Below, piece after piece: positions 52,008 through 59,047 of a stretch of DNA of 59,047 bases. The position numbers were made by a program, and so were the translations under genes. Every line of letters starts with the position of its first letter. Position 1 is the stretch's first letter. The notes beneath the pieces were generated by a model, which was given only the letters and a program-made list of their open reading frames with translations, did no database searches and was not told where the DNA came from. Source of the stretch: CAMLOF01 sp041913045 (GTDB taxonomy: Bacteria > Pseudomonadota > Gammaproteobacteria > Burkholderiales > Burkholderiaceae_C). Where the stretch lies: NCBI GenBank assembly GCA_041913045.1, contig JAYSGB010000027.1:1-59047 (forward strand). Reading direction: 5' to 3'.

Positions 52008-53314
52008 TGGACGCCCTCAAATTCATCACCTGCGGCTCGGTCGACGACGGCAAGAGCACGCTGATTGGCCGCCTGCTGGTGGACAGCAAGGCCGTGCTGC
52101 AAGACCACCTGGCTGGTGTGACGCGCGGCGGCGAGACCGACCTGGCCCTGCTGACCGATGGCCTGAGCGCCGAGCGCGAGCAAGGCATCACCATCGACGT
52201 GGCCTACCGCTACTTCAGCACCGAAGACCGCAAGTTCATCATCGGTGACGCACCCGGCCACGAGCAATACACCCGCAACATGGTGACGGCCGCCTCCAGC
52301 GCCGACGCCGCCGTGGTGCTGGTGGATGCCACCAAACTGGACTGGGCCAACGCCGCCCTGCAACTGCTGCCCCAGACGCGCCGCCACTCCCTGCTGTGCA
52401 AGCTGCTGCGCGTGCCCAGCATCGTCTTCGCCGTCAACAAGCTCGACGCAGTGGCCGACGCCGCTGTCGCCTTCAAGCACATCGGCGACGCGCTGCGCAC
52501 CTACGCCACCGAAGCGGGCATCCCGGTGCAGGCCATCGTGCCCATTTCGGCCCTCAAGGGCTGGAACGTGGTGGACTTTGGCCACGAGAACCCGGGCTGG
52601 TGCAACTACCAGGGCCCCACGCTGCTGGAAATCCTGGAAAAACTGCCCACCACGCCGCAAGACACCGCCGCCCCCGTGGCCTTCCCGGTGCAGTGGGTGG
52701 AAAAGCTGCACGACAGCAACGTGACCCACCAGGGCCGCCGCATTTTCTGGGGCCGCGTGTCTGCTGGCACGGTACAACCCGGCACCGAAGTGCAGGTGTT
52801 CCCCAGCGGCCAGAAAGCCGTGGTGGCTCAGGTGCTGGACCACGCCCGTGCGCCCAAGACCATCGAAGCCGGCCGCAGCGCGGGCATCGTGCTGGACCGC
52901 GAGGTGGACGTGTCGCGCGGCGACTGGATCCTGGCTGCGCCGGTGGCCGCCGTGGTGGCAGACGACGACTTCGACACGCCTGCCGCTGTCAGCCCCTACC
53001 CGGGCACCAAGGAGCTGTCCACCACCATCGCCTGGATGGACGACGAACCCTTGGTGGCTGGCCGCGTCTACTGGGCGCTGCATGGCCACCGCTGGGTCAA
53101 GGCCAAAGTGCGGCGCGTGGTGCACAAGCTCGACATCAACACCCTGGCCGAGCAGGACTCCGACCACCTCGACCCCAACGCCATCGGCCACGTGGAATTG
53201 CTGCTGCAAGAACCCGTGCCTGCCGTGCCCTTCGAGCGTTCGCGCGCGCTGGGCGCCCTCATCCTGGTGGATACCGCAAGCCACAAAACCTCGGGCGCGG
53301 TACTGGTGAACTGA
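52007..53314 (+). CDS. cysN: Sulfate adenylyltransferase subunit 1 (GTPase)
   Basis: The 435-residue regulatory GTPase drives APS formation. G motifs are clear: GSVDDGKSTLIGR near residue 10, DAPGHEQYTRNM near residue 82 and NKLD near residue 143. The protein stops after the beta-barrel domains and has no fused APS kinase (CysC) part, consistent with the APS-specific CysH. It is the last gene of the cys operon. Confidence 0.96.
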   Translation: MDALKFITCGSVDDGKSTLIGRLLVDSKAVLQDHLAGVTRGGETDLALLTDGLSAEREQGITIDVAYRYFSTEDRKFIIGDAPGHEQYTRNMVTAASSADAAVVLVDATKLDWANAALQLLPQTRRHSLLCKLLRVPSIVFAVNKLDAVADAAVAFKHIGDALRTYATEAGIPVQAIVPISALKGWNVVDFGHENPGWCNYQGPTLLEILEKLPTTPQDTAAPVAFPVQWVEKLHDSNVTHQGRRIFWGRVSAGTVQPGTEVQVFPSGQKAVVAQVLDHARAPKTIEAGRSAGIVLDREVDVSRGDWILAAPVAAVVADDDFDTPAAVSPYPGTKELSTTIAWMDDEPLVAGRVYWALHGHRWVKAKVRRVVHKLDINTLAEQDSDHLDPNAIGHVELLLQEPVPAVPFERSRALGALILVDTASHKTSGAVLVN

Positions 53315-53368
53315 GCGAAATCAAAGCCACGCACCGCCTTGCCCATAAAATCGAACCTTTGAGCCCGA

Positions 53369-53406
53369 CCGGCCGCCCCGCCAGACACCTCTGTCGCTTC
53401 GGCCGG
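53369..53406 (+). terminator. Possible weak terminator after cysN
   Basis: CCGGCCG (53369-53375) and CGGCCGG (53400-53406) can pair across a 24-base loop, followed by CTTTCTC. The long loop and poor T-run make this uncertain. Confidence 0.3.
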
Positions 53407-53449
53407 CTTTCTCATTGACAAACCTGCTGCACAGTACAGCGCCCCCGCC

Positions 53450-53779
53450 ATGACCCACGTTGTTACCGAAGCCTGCATCGCCTGCAAATACACCGACTGC
53501 GTCGATGTTTGCCCCGTGGACTGCTTCCGCGAAGGCCCCAACTTCCTCACCATCGACCCCGACGAGTGCATTGACTGCGCCGTCTGCATCCCTGAGTGCC
53601 CGGTGAGCGCGATCTACGCCGAGGAAGACGTGCCCAAGGACCAGCAGCATATGATCAAGATCAACGCCGAACTGGCCGTGCTGCCCGGCTGGAAGAGCAT
53701 CACCAAGCGCAAGGCGCCGCTGCCCGACCACGAGCAGTACAAGGACCAGACCGGCAAGCTGCCGCTTCTGAAGCGCTGA
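53450..53779 (+). CDS. fdxA: 7Fe ferredoxin FdxA
   Basis: The 109-residue electron carrier has the cysteine set of a [3Fe-4S][4Fe-4S] ferredoxin: Cys9, Cys17, Cys21, Cys25, Cys40, Cys43, Cys46 and Cys50, with an extra Cys12. The C-terminal 50 residues (ELAVLPGWKSITKRK) are the usual extension of this class. TTGACA at 53415-53420 may be its -35, but no good -10 follows. It lies 135 bases after cysN and 14 bases before a ferredoxin reductase. Confidence 0.95.
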   Translation: MTHVVTEACIACKYTDCVDVCPVDCFREGPNFLTIDPDECIDCAVCIPECPVSAIYAEEDVPKDQQHMIKINAELAVLPGWKSITKRKAPLPDHEQYKDQTGKLPLLKR

Positions 53780-53793
53780 ACAAGGCCGCGCGG

Positions 53794-54861
53794 ATGATCG
53801 AGACCGATGCCGTCGTCATCGGCGCCGGGCCGGTAGGCCTCTTCCAGGTCTTCCAGCTCGGGCTGCAGGAAATCCGCGCGCACCTGATTGACGCACTGCC
53901 CCACCCCGGCGGCCAGTGCGCCGAGCTGTACCCCGACAAGCCCATCTACGACATTCCGGGCATTCCCGTTTGCAGCGGCCGTGAACTCACGGCGCGCCTG
54001 CTGCAGCAGATATCCCCCTTCAACACCCCCATGCACCTGGGCCAGCAGGTGCAAACTTTGCAGCGCCAGCCCGACGGCCGCCTGCTGGTGGAAACCTCCG
54101 CAGGGTTGCAGTTGCTGGTGCGCACGGTGTTCATTGCCGCTGGCGTGGGTGCCTTTGTGCCGCGCAAGGTGGCCGTGGAAGGCCTGGAAGTGTTTGAGCA
54201 GTGCGAGCAGCCCCAGGTGCGCTACCACGGCGTGGAACCTAGCCAGTTGAATGACCAAGACGTGGTGGTGATGGGCGGCGAGGACGCTGCGCTGGAAACT
54301 GCATTGCGGCTGGCTCGAGCTGGCCAGTGCGCCAGCGTCACCCTGCTGCACCGGGTGGACAAGTTCAAGGCCGAACCCGGTTTGGAACAAGCGGTGCGCG
54401 ACGCCGTGGCCCAGGGGACGCTCCGGTTGGTGATTGGCCAGCCTGTGGCCCTGGAAAGTGACGACACTTGCGAAGGACCGCGCCTGCGCGCCCTGCGCCT
54501 GGCCACACCAGAATGCGCGGACGGCGAAACGGTGGCCCTGCCGCTGGACAGCTTTTTGCCGCGCCTGGGGCTCAGCCCCAAGCTGGGCCCCATCGCCGAA
54601 TGGGGGCTGGCCATGGAGCGCAAACAGATCGTGGTGGACACCGAAGGCTACGCCACCAACGAGCCCGGCATCTTCGCCGTGGGCGACGTGAACACCTACC
54701 CTGGCAAACGCAAGCTCATTCTGTGCGGTTTCCACGAGGCCACGCTGGCAGCCTTTGCCGCGGTGCCCATCGTGCACCCCGGCAAGCGTTTGCTGTTGCA
54801 GTACACCACCACCAGCCCGCGCCTGCACGAGTTGCTGGGTGTGGCAAACCCGGCCGATTAA
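53794..54861 (+). CDS. Thioredoxin-reductase-like ferredoxin-NADP reductase
   Basis: The 355-residue flavoprotein has an FAD site VVIGAGPVGLFQVFQLG, PHPGGQCAELYPDKPIYDIP and an NADP site VMGGEDAALETALRLA. It lacks the CxxC of thioredoxin reductases, which marks the YumC-type ferredoxin reductases. Placement directly after fdxA supports ferredoxin as its partner, giving an NADPH to ferredoxin chain beside the sulfite reductase operon. The ATG at 53794 has only a weak ribosome site. Its stop overlaps the convergent thiD by four bases. Confidence 0.9.
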   Translation: MIETDAVVIGAGPVGLFQVFQLGLQEIRAHLIDALPHPGGQCAELYPDKPIYDIPGIPVCSGRELTARLLQQISPFNTPMHLGQQVQTLQRQPDGRLLVETSAGLQLLVRTVFIAAGVGAFVPRKVAVEGLEVFEQCEQPQVRYHGVEPSQLNDQDVVVMGGEDAALETALRLARAGQCASVTLLHRVDKFKAEPGLEQAVRDAVAQGTLRLVIGQPVALESDDTCEGPRLRALRLATPECADGETVALPLDSFLPRLGLSPKLGPIAEWGLAMERKQIVVDTEGYATNEPGIFAVGDVNTYPGKRKLILCGFHEATLAAFAAVPIVHPGKRLLLQYTTTSPRLHELLGVANPAD

Positions 54862-55721
54862 CCCGCCAGCACCCGCATGGGCAGCGGTGCATAACCATGG
54901 TTGAGCGGGCCGTGGCCTTGCCCCGTGACCACAGCTGCCCCAGCTTCAATGGCGCCCCTGATGTAGCCGTGCCCGGCCTGCACCGCCTCTTCCAGCGTGT
55001 AGCCCAGCGCCAAGTGCGCGGCAATGGCCGACGACAAGGTGCACCCCGTGCCGTGAACGTTGCGGCTGGCTATGCGCGGGCCGCTCAGGCGCTGCCAGTA
55101 GGCGGCAGGCTCGCCGGCAATGGCCAGCACGTCGGTCAACATGTCACCCCCCAGGTGTCCGCCCTTCAGCAGCACAGCCTTCGCGCCCTTGGCCAGCAGG
55201 TCGGCACAAGCGGCGTCCAGCTCGTCCACCTCGCGCACCGGGCGGCCCAGCAGCAGGGCCGCCTCGTCCAGGTTGGGGGTGACGACAGTGGCACGCGGGA
55301 ACAGCTCTTCCACCAACACCGCCACCGTGGAATTCTCGATCAGTGCATCACCGCTCGTGGCCACCATCACCGGGTCCAGCACCACACGCTCCAGGCGGTA
55401 GGTGTCTATGGCCCAGGCCACGGTGCGCACGATCTCGGGTGCGTGGAGCATGCCGATTTTCACGGCGTCCACCCCAATGTCCTCTACTACGGCGGCAATC
55501 TGCTCCTTCAAAAAATCTGCAGGCACACCGTGGATGGCACGCACCCCCAGGGTGTTCTGAGCGGTCAGTGCGGTGATGGCTGACATGCCGTAGCAGCCCA
55601 GCGCCGCGAAGGTCTTGAGATCGGCCTGGATGCCTGCGCCGCCGCCCGAGTCGCTGCCAGCGATCGTGAGCACACGGGGGTAGTGGGAAGGCGCAGGGTT
55701 TGTGACTAGGGACGCATTCAT
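54858..55721 (-). CDS. thiD: Hydroxymethylpyrimidine (phosphate) kinase
   Basis: Phosphorylates HMP and HMP-P for thiamine synthesis. The 287-residue ribokinase-fold protein shows TIAGSDSGGGAGIQADLKTF near residue 19, DPVMVATSGD, TPNLDEAALLLG and the anion hole NVHGTGCTLSSAIAAHL. It diverges from thiO over 74 bases, which hold no TPP riboswitch consensus. The start is ATG 55721. Confidence 0.95.
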   Translation of the reverse strand: MNASLVTNPAPSHYPRVLTIAGSDSGGGAGIQADLKTFAALGCYGMSAITALTAQNTLGVRAIHGVPADFLKEQIAAVVEDIGVDAVKIGMLHAPEIVRTVAWAIDTYRLERVVLDPVMVATSGDALIENSTVAVLVEELFPRATVVTPNLDEAALLLGRPVREVDELDAACADLLAKGAKAVLLKGGHLGGDMLTDVLAIAGEPAAYWQRLSGPRIASRNVHGTGCTLSSAIAAHLALGYTLEEAVQAGHGYIRGAIEAGAAVVTGQGHGPLNHGYAPLPMRVLAG

Positions 55722-55795
55722 GTGAAAAATTATCCCGCATCCCCCTATGCCCTGGGCGTAACCTCGGCGTGTGATGTAATTTCGAGTTGACCATC

Positions 55796-56941
55796 ATGCC
55801 GCCAACCTCTGTTTCTTCCTCCCCCCTTCGCAGTGCCGAGCCGGTGTTGGTGCTGGGCGCAGGCCTGATGGGCCGCTTGATTGCCGTGCAACTTGCGCAA
55901 GCGGGCCACCCCGTGCGTCTGGTGGATGCCTCCGGCCCCGACGGCCAAGGCTCCGCCGCACGTGTCGCTGCAGCCATGCTGGCCCCGTTGGCCGAATCTG
56001 CCATCACCGAACCCAGTGTGGTGGCCATGGGCCAGTACGCCCTGGGGCGCTGGCCCGAGCTGCTGGCAACCTTGAGCCAGCCGGTGTACTTCCAGCAGAA
56101 CGGCACGCTCATTTTGTGGCACCGGCAAGACGCGCATGAAGCGCAACGCTTCAGCGCGCTGTTGGCGGCCACCGGCCGCGCCCTGCCCAGCCTGCCCGTG
56201 CCCGAGGCGCTGAACACCGCCCGTGTGGCCGAGCTGGAGCCTGCCTTGGCGCAACGCTTCCACCAAGGCCTGTACCTGCCCGACGAAGGCCAGCTGGACA
56301 ACCGCCAACTGCTGGAGGCGCTAACGACGACCCTTGCCAGCCTGGGCGTGAACATTGAATGGCACAGCGCGTGGACGGACGAGCAAGCCCTGGCACACCA
56401 GCGCCAGAACGGCGGCTGGGTGCTGGACTGCCGCGGCCTGGGCGCACAGCCCGACTGGAAAGCGCTGCGCGGTGTGCGCGGCGAAGTGGCCCGCCTGCAC
56501 GCGCCCGACGTGACGCTGCAACGCCCCACACGGCTTCTGCACCCGCGCTACCCCATTTACATCGCGCCCAAGGAAGACCACATCTTCGTCATCGGCGCCA
56601 CCGAAATCGAATCCAACGACATGTCGCCTGCCAGCGTGCGTTCGGTGCTGGAACTGTTGAGTGCAGCCTACGCCGTGCACCCCGGTTTTGGCGAGGCACG
56701 CATTCTGGAGCTGTGCACACAGTGCCGCCCCACCCTGCCAGACAACCTGCCCGCCGTGCGTGAAGTAGCCCCCCAGGTGCTGCAGATCAACGGCCTGTAC
56801 CGGCATGGCTTCATGATCTCGCCCGCCGTGGCTGATGCCGTGCTGGAACACATGCACCAAGGCAGCACTTCGTTGGCCGAGCGCCTGTCGCTGCGCTTCG
56901 AGCGTGCCCAAGAACATGCCCACGCCGCGCTGACGGTGTGA
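55796..56941 (+). CDS. thiO: Glycine oxidase ThiO
   Basis: The 381-residue FAD enzyme oxidises glycine to the dehydroglycine needed for the thiazole ring. The FAD loop VLGAGLMGRLIAVQLAQAG, the block GSAARVAAAMLAPLAE and the C-terminal INGLYRHGFMISPAVADAVLE are typical. ATG 55796 was chosen over TTG 55787. It heads the thiO-thiS-thiG-thiE operon; ThiO replaces the anaerobic enzyme ThiH and implies aerobic thiazole synthesis. Confidence 0.93.
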   Translation: MPPTSVSSSPLRSAEPVLVLGAGLMGRLIAVQLAQAGHPVRLVDASGPDGQGSAARVAAAMLAPLAESAITEPSVVAMGQYALGRWPELLATLSQPVYFQQNGTLILWHRQDAHEAQRFSALLAATGRALPSLPVPEALNTARVAELEPALAQRFHQGLYLPDEGQLDNRQLLEALTTTLASLGVNIEWHSAWTDEQALAHQRQNGGWVLDCRGLGAQPDWKALRGVRGEVARLHAPDVTLQRPTRLLHPRYPIYIAPKEDHIFVIGATEIESNDMSPASVRSVLELLSAAYAVHPGFGEARILELCTQCRPTLPDNLPAVREVAPQVLQINGLYRHGFMISPAVADAVLEHMHQGSTSLAERLSLRFERAQEHAHAALTV

Positions 56942-56956
56942 GCCCCAGAGACAGCC

Positions 56957-57154
56957 ATGCGAGTCCTCATCAACCAGCAACCGCACGACCTGCCCGACGG
57001 CGCCACCCTTGCCGACGCGGTGCAGGCCATACAGGCCAGCGGCCCCTTTGCCGCTGCCGTGAACCTGCGCTTTGTGCCACGCACCCAGTACACCCAGACC
57101 GCGCTGGCCGAAGGCGACCAGATCGAGATCATCGCGCCCGTGACCGGGGGCTAA
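56957..57154 (+). CDS. thiS: Sulfur carrier protein ThiS
   Basis: A 65-residue ubiquitin-like protein ending in the obligatory Gly-Gly (VTGG), whose C-terminus is adenylated and thiolated before sulfur transfer to the thiazole. Other visible family blocks are VNLRFVPRTQY and EGDQIEIIAPV. It lies 15 bases after thiO and 43 bases before thiG. Confidence 0.95.
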   Translation: MRVLINQQPHDLPDGATLADAVQAIQASGPFAAAVNLRFVPRTQYTQTALAEGDQIEIIAPVTGG

Positions 57155-57197
57155 GCCCCTGTTTGCCTACACGCGCCCCGCGACACCACAGCTTGCC

Positions 57198-58007
57198 ATG
57201 AACGCCACCGCTGCAACTTCCCACGACGCTCTCGTCCTCTACGGCGAATCATTTGCCAGCCGCTTGCTGCTGGGCACCGCCCGCTACCCTTCGCCCCAAG
57301 TGCTGGAAAACGCCGTGACACGCGCACAGCCTTGCATGCTCACGGCGTCTCTGCGGCGCCAGGGCGCGGGCGGGCTGGACCCTTCACAAGGCATCTGGCC
57401 CCTGCTGCAAAAAATGCAGGTGCCCGTGCTGCCCAACACCGCCGGGTGCCACAGCCTGCAAGAAGCCATTACCACCGCCGAAATGGCGCGCGAGGTCTTC
57501 AACACGCCGTGGATCAAGCTGGAACTGATTGGCGACGACTACACGCTGCAGCCCGATACGCTGAACCTGGTGAGCGCCGCCGAACAGCTCATCAAGAGCG
57601 GCTTCAAGGTGCTGCCCTATACCACCGACGACCTGGTGCTGTGCCAGCGCCTGGTGGACGTGGGCTGCCAAGCCGTCATGCCCTGGGCCGCGCCCATTGG
57701 CACTGGCAAGGGCCCCATCAACCCCTACGCCCTGCGCACGCTGCGCGAACGCCTGAACGTGCCGCTGATTGTGGATGCGGGCCTGGGGCTGCCTTCGCAC
57801 GCCTGCCAGGTGATGGAATGGGGCTTTGACGCCGTGCTGCTGAACACCGCCGTGGCGCTGTCGCAAGACCCGGTGGCCATGGCTGGTGCGTTTGCCGATG
57901 CCGTAAAAGCTGGCCGCAGCGCATTCCTGGCTGGCGCCATGACGCCGCAAGACAGCGCCCAACCCAGCACCCCCGTGTTGGGCACACCCTTCTGGCACCA
58001 CGCCTGA
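57198..58007 (+). CDS. thiG: Thiazole synthase ThiG
   Basis: The 269-residue TIM barrel condenses deoxyxylulose phosphate, dehydroglycine and ThiS-bound sulfur into the thiazole. The Schiff-base lysine is Lys107 in TPWIKLELIGD, with FASRLLLGTARYPS near the start and MPWAAPIGTGKG and VDAGLGLPSHACQVME later. It follows thiS and precedes thiE by 13 bases. Confidence 0.96.
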   Translation: MNATAATSHDALVLYGESFASRLLLGTARYPSPQVLENAVTRAQPCMLTASLRRQGAGGLDPSQGIWPLLQKMQVPVLPNTAGCHSLQEAITTAEMAREVFNTPWIKLELIGDDYTLQPDTLNLVSAAEQLIKSGFKVLPYTTDDLVLCQRLVDVGCQAVMPWAAPIGTGKGPINPYALRTLRERLNVPLIVDAGLGLPSHACQVMEWGFDAVLLNTAVALSQDPVAMAGAFADAVKAGRSAFLAGAMTPQDSAQPSTPVLGTPFWHHA

Positions 58008-58020
58008 AGCCGGAAAGACA

Positions 58021-58953
58021 ATGACGCCCACGAACATGCCCAACGCGCTGCAAACCATGCTGGCCCTCGTCGAACGCCATCAGGCGTTGGGCCTGCCCAG
58101 CAACACCGACGCCCAGGCCACGCCTGCCGATGACACGCCCCACGCAATTGCCTACGCCGCCGCGCGCAGGCTGGGTTTCATACCCGCCGACGCCGAATGC
58201 GTGGCCCAAGCCTGGCAGCGTCAGACCGAACGTACTGGGCGTTTTGACGTGGACGCGTGGCCCGGCGAGGCCGTTGACTTTGGCGTGCGCACCGATGCTT
58301 TGCCGCAGGACTTCCCGCCCGCACCGCTGGCATTGGGTGTTTACGCCGTGCTGCCCAGCGCCGAATGGGTAGGCCGCATGGCACGTGCGGGCCTGACGAC
58401 AGTGCAACTGCGGTTCAAGTCGGCTGATGCGCAGGCTGTGCGAAACGAGATACGGGCTGCCATCGATGCAGTGGCGGGTACTGGCGCAAACCTCTACATC
58501 AACGACCACTGGCAAGAAGCTGTTGCCGCAGGCGCCTACGGCGTGCACCTGGGCCAGGAAGACCTGGACACGCTGAAGCCCGAGGAATTGGCACAGATAC
58601 GAGACGCCGGCCTGCGGCTGGGGCTGAGCACCCACGGCTACGCCGAGATGCTGCGCGCCGAGGCGGTGGGCCCTAGCTACGTGGCGCTGGGCGCCGTGTT
58701 CCCCACCACGCTCAAGGCCATGCCCACGCCGCCCCAGGGGCTGGGCCGCCTGGGCGCCTATGCCCGGCTGTTGCGCCACCGCCCGGTGGTGGCCATTGGC
58801 GGCATTGCCGCCGAACACCTGGGGGCAGTTGCCGCCACGGGCGCGGGTTCGTTCGCCGTGGTGCGCGCCATCACCGCCGCTGCCGACCCCGAGGCCGCTG
58901 CCCGTGAACTTCAGGCGCTGTGGGAAGAACAGCGCAAGGCGCAAAAAATCTGA
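58021..58953 (+). CDS. thiE: Thiamine phosphate synthase with N-terminal extension
   Basis: Couples the thiazole and pyrimidine moieties to thiamine phosphate. The ThiE domain occupies residues 105-305 of 310: NDHWQEAVAAGAYGVHLGQE, STHGYAEMLRAE, YVALGAVFPTTLKAM and VAIGGIAAEH. A 100-residue N-terminal region (AIAYAAARRLGFIPADAEC and so on) is not part of the normal 210-residue enzyme and is not recognised. The first substrate motif reads VQLRFK where VQLRxK with an acidic residue is usual. It is the last gene of the operon, just before tRNA-Asn. Confidence 0.88.
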   Translation: MTPTNMPNALQTMLALVERHQALGLPSNTDAQATPADDTPHAIAYAAARRLGFIPADAECVAQAWQRQTERTGRFDVDAWPGEAVDFGVRTDALPQDFPPAPLALGVYAVLPSAEWVGRMARAGLTTVQLRFKSADAQAVRNEIRAAIDAVAGTGANLYINDHWQEAVAAGAYGVHLGQEDLDTLKPEELAQIRDAGLRLGLSTHGYAEMLRAEAVGPSYVALGAVFPTTLKAMPTPPQGLGRLGAYARLLRHRPVVAIGGIAAEHLGAVAATGAGSFAVVRAITAAADPEAAARELQALWEEQRKAQKI

Positions 58954-58982
58954 CGCCCTGGCTTCACGAGCAAAAACGTAGC

Positions 58983-58988
58983 TATAAT
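58983..58988 (+). promoter_or_regulatory. -10 box of the tRNA-Asn promoter
   Basis: A perfect TATAAT lies ten bases before the mature tRNA 5' end. The -35 region is weak. Confidence 0.65.
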
Positions 58989-58998
58989 AGACGGCTAT

Positions 58999-59047
58999 TC
59001 CCCGATAGCTCAGTCGGTAGAGCGCCGGACTGTTAATCCGTAGGTCC
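58999..59047 (+). tRNA. tRNA-Asn (anticodon GTT), cut by the window edge
   Basis: The 5' 49 bases of the tRNA are present: acceptor strand TCCCCGA, D arm GCTCAGTCGGTAGAGC and anticodon loop CTGTTAA with anticodon GTT. The T arm and 3' acceptor strand lie beyond the window. Confidence 0.95.

Noticed and set aside
53794..54861. Thioredoxin reductase
   Set aside because: The fold matches but the redox CxxC pair is missing, and it follows a ferredoxin gene, so a ferredoxin reductase is the better call.
55722..55795. Possible TPP riboswitch before thiO or thiD
   Set aside because: The 74-base gap is too short and lacks the CTGAGA and ACCTGATCTGG elements of the THI box.

Overview
The window is a continuous, gene-dense stretch of a GC-rich betaproteobacterial chromosome. 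Gene content and protein style fit Burkholderiales, most likely Comamonadaceae; the species cannot be named from the sequence. Almost every base lies in or next to a recognisable gene. I see no insertion sequence, phage gene, CRISPR array or plasmid function. Many long open frames antisense to real genes are by-products of high GC.

Layout. 1-1066 (minus): an orphan CheY-like regulator and a CheC-like phosphatase. 1171-8467 (plus): a tandem glycine riboswitch followed by gcvT-gcvH-gcvP-ltaE-sdaA, a glycine, serine and threonine breakdown unit. 8568-12239: a small unknown protein, a DODA-type dioxygenase, aroE, transaldolase, a MerR-type regulator and tRNA-Pro(GGG) with a strong terminator. 12436-16069: a GntR/FCD regulator heading an amino-acid-type ABC importer. 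16136-16573: a basic DNA-binding-like protein whose promoter and ribosome site lie in a perfect inverted repeat.

16601-28409 is the most interesting region. On the minus strand lie an OlsB-like acyltransferase, a COG2908 metallophosphoesterase resembling PlcP-type phospholipases C, polyphosphate kinase and SixA. Around them are UDP-glucose dehydrogenase plus LplT, a GT4 glycosyltransferase, a DUF962/Mpo1-like membrane protein, an aminotransferase with a hydrophobic N-terminus, and phosphatidylserine decarboxylase. Several intergenic regions carry 18-bp PhoB-box-like sequences (12-13 of 18 matches by eye). Together they suggest a phosphate-responsive membrane-lipid remodelling and polyphosphate locus.

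28387-39695 is mostly housekeeping: glmM-folP, ftsH-rlmE and yhbY, in an order I recall from E. coli but with an MFS gene between rlmE and yhbY; then oligopeptidase A, rpiA and pyrD. 39699-47044: a LysE exporter, an LhgO-like oxidase, DsbB, ferredoxin reductase Fpr, YggX, an MnmC with a decayed-looking methyltransferase half, and a lone PHA synthase. 47180-54861: assimilatory sulfate reduction (TSUP transporter, cysI, DUF934, cysH, cysD, cysN), then a 7Fe ferredoxin and a ferredoxin-NADP reductase that could supply its electrons. 54858-58953: thiD, and divergent thiO-thiS-thiG-thiE for thiamine. The window ends inside tRNA-Asn(GTT).
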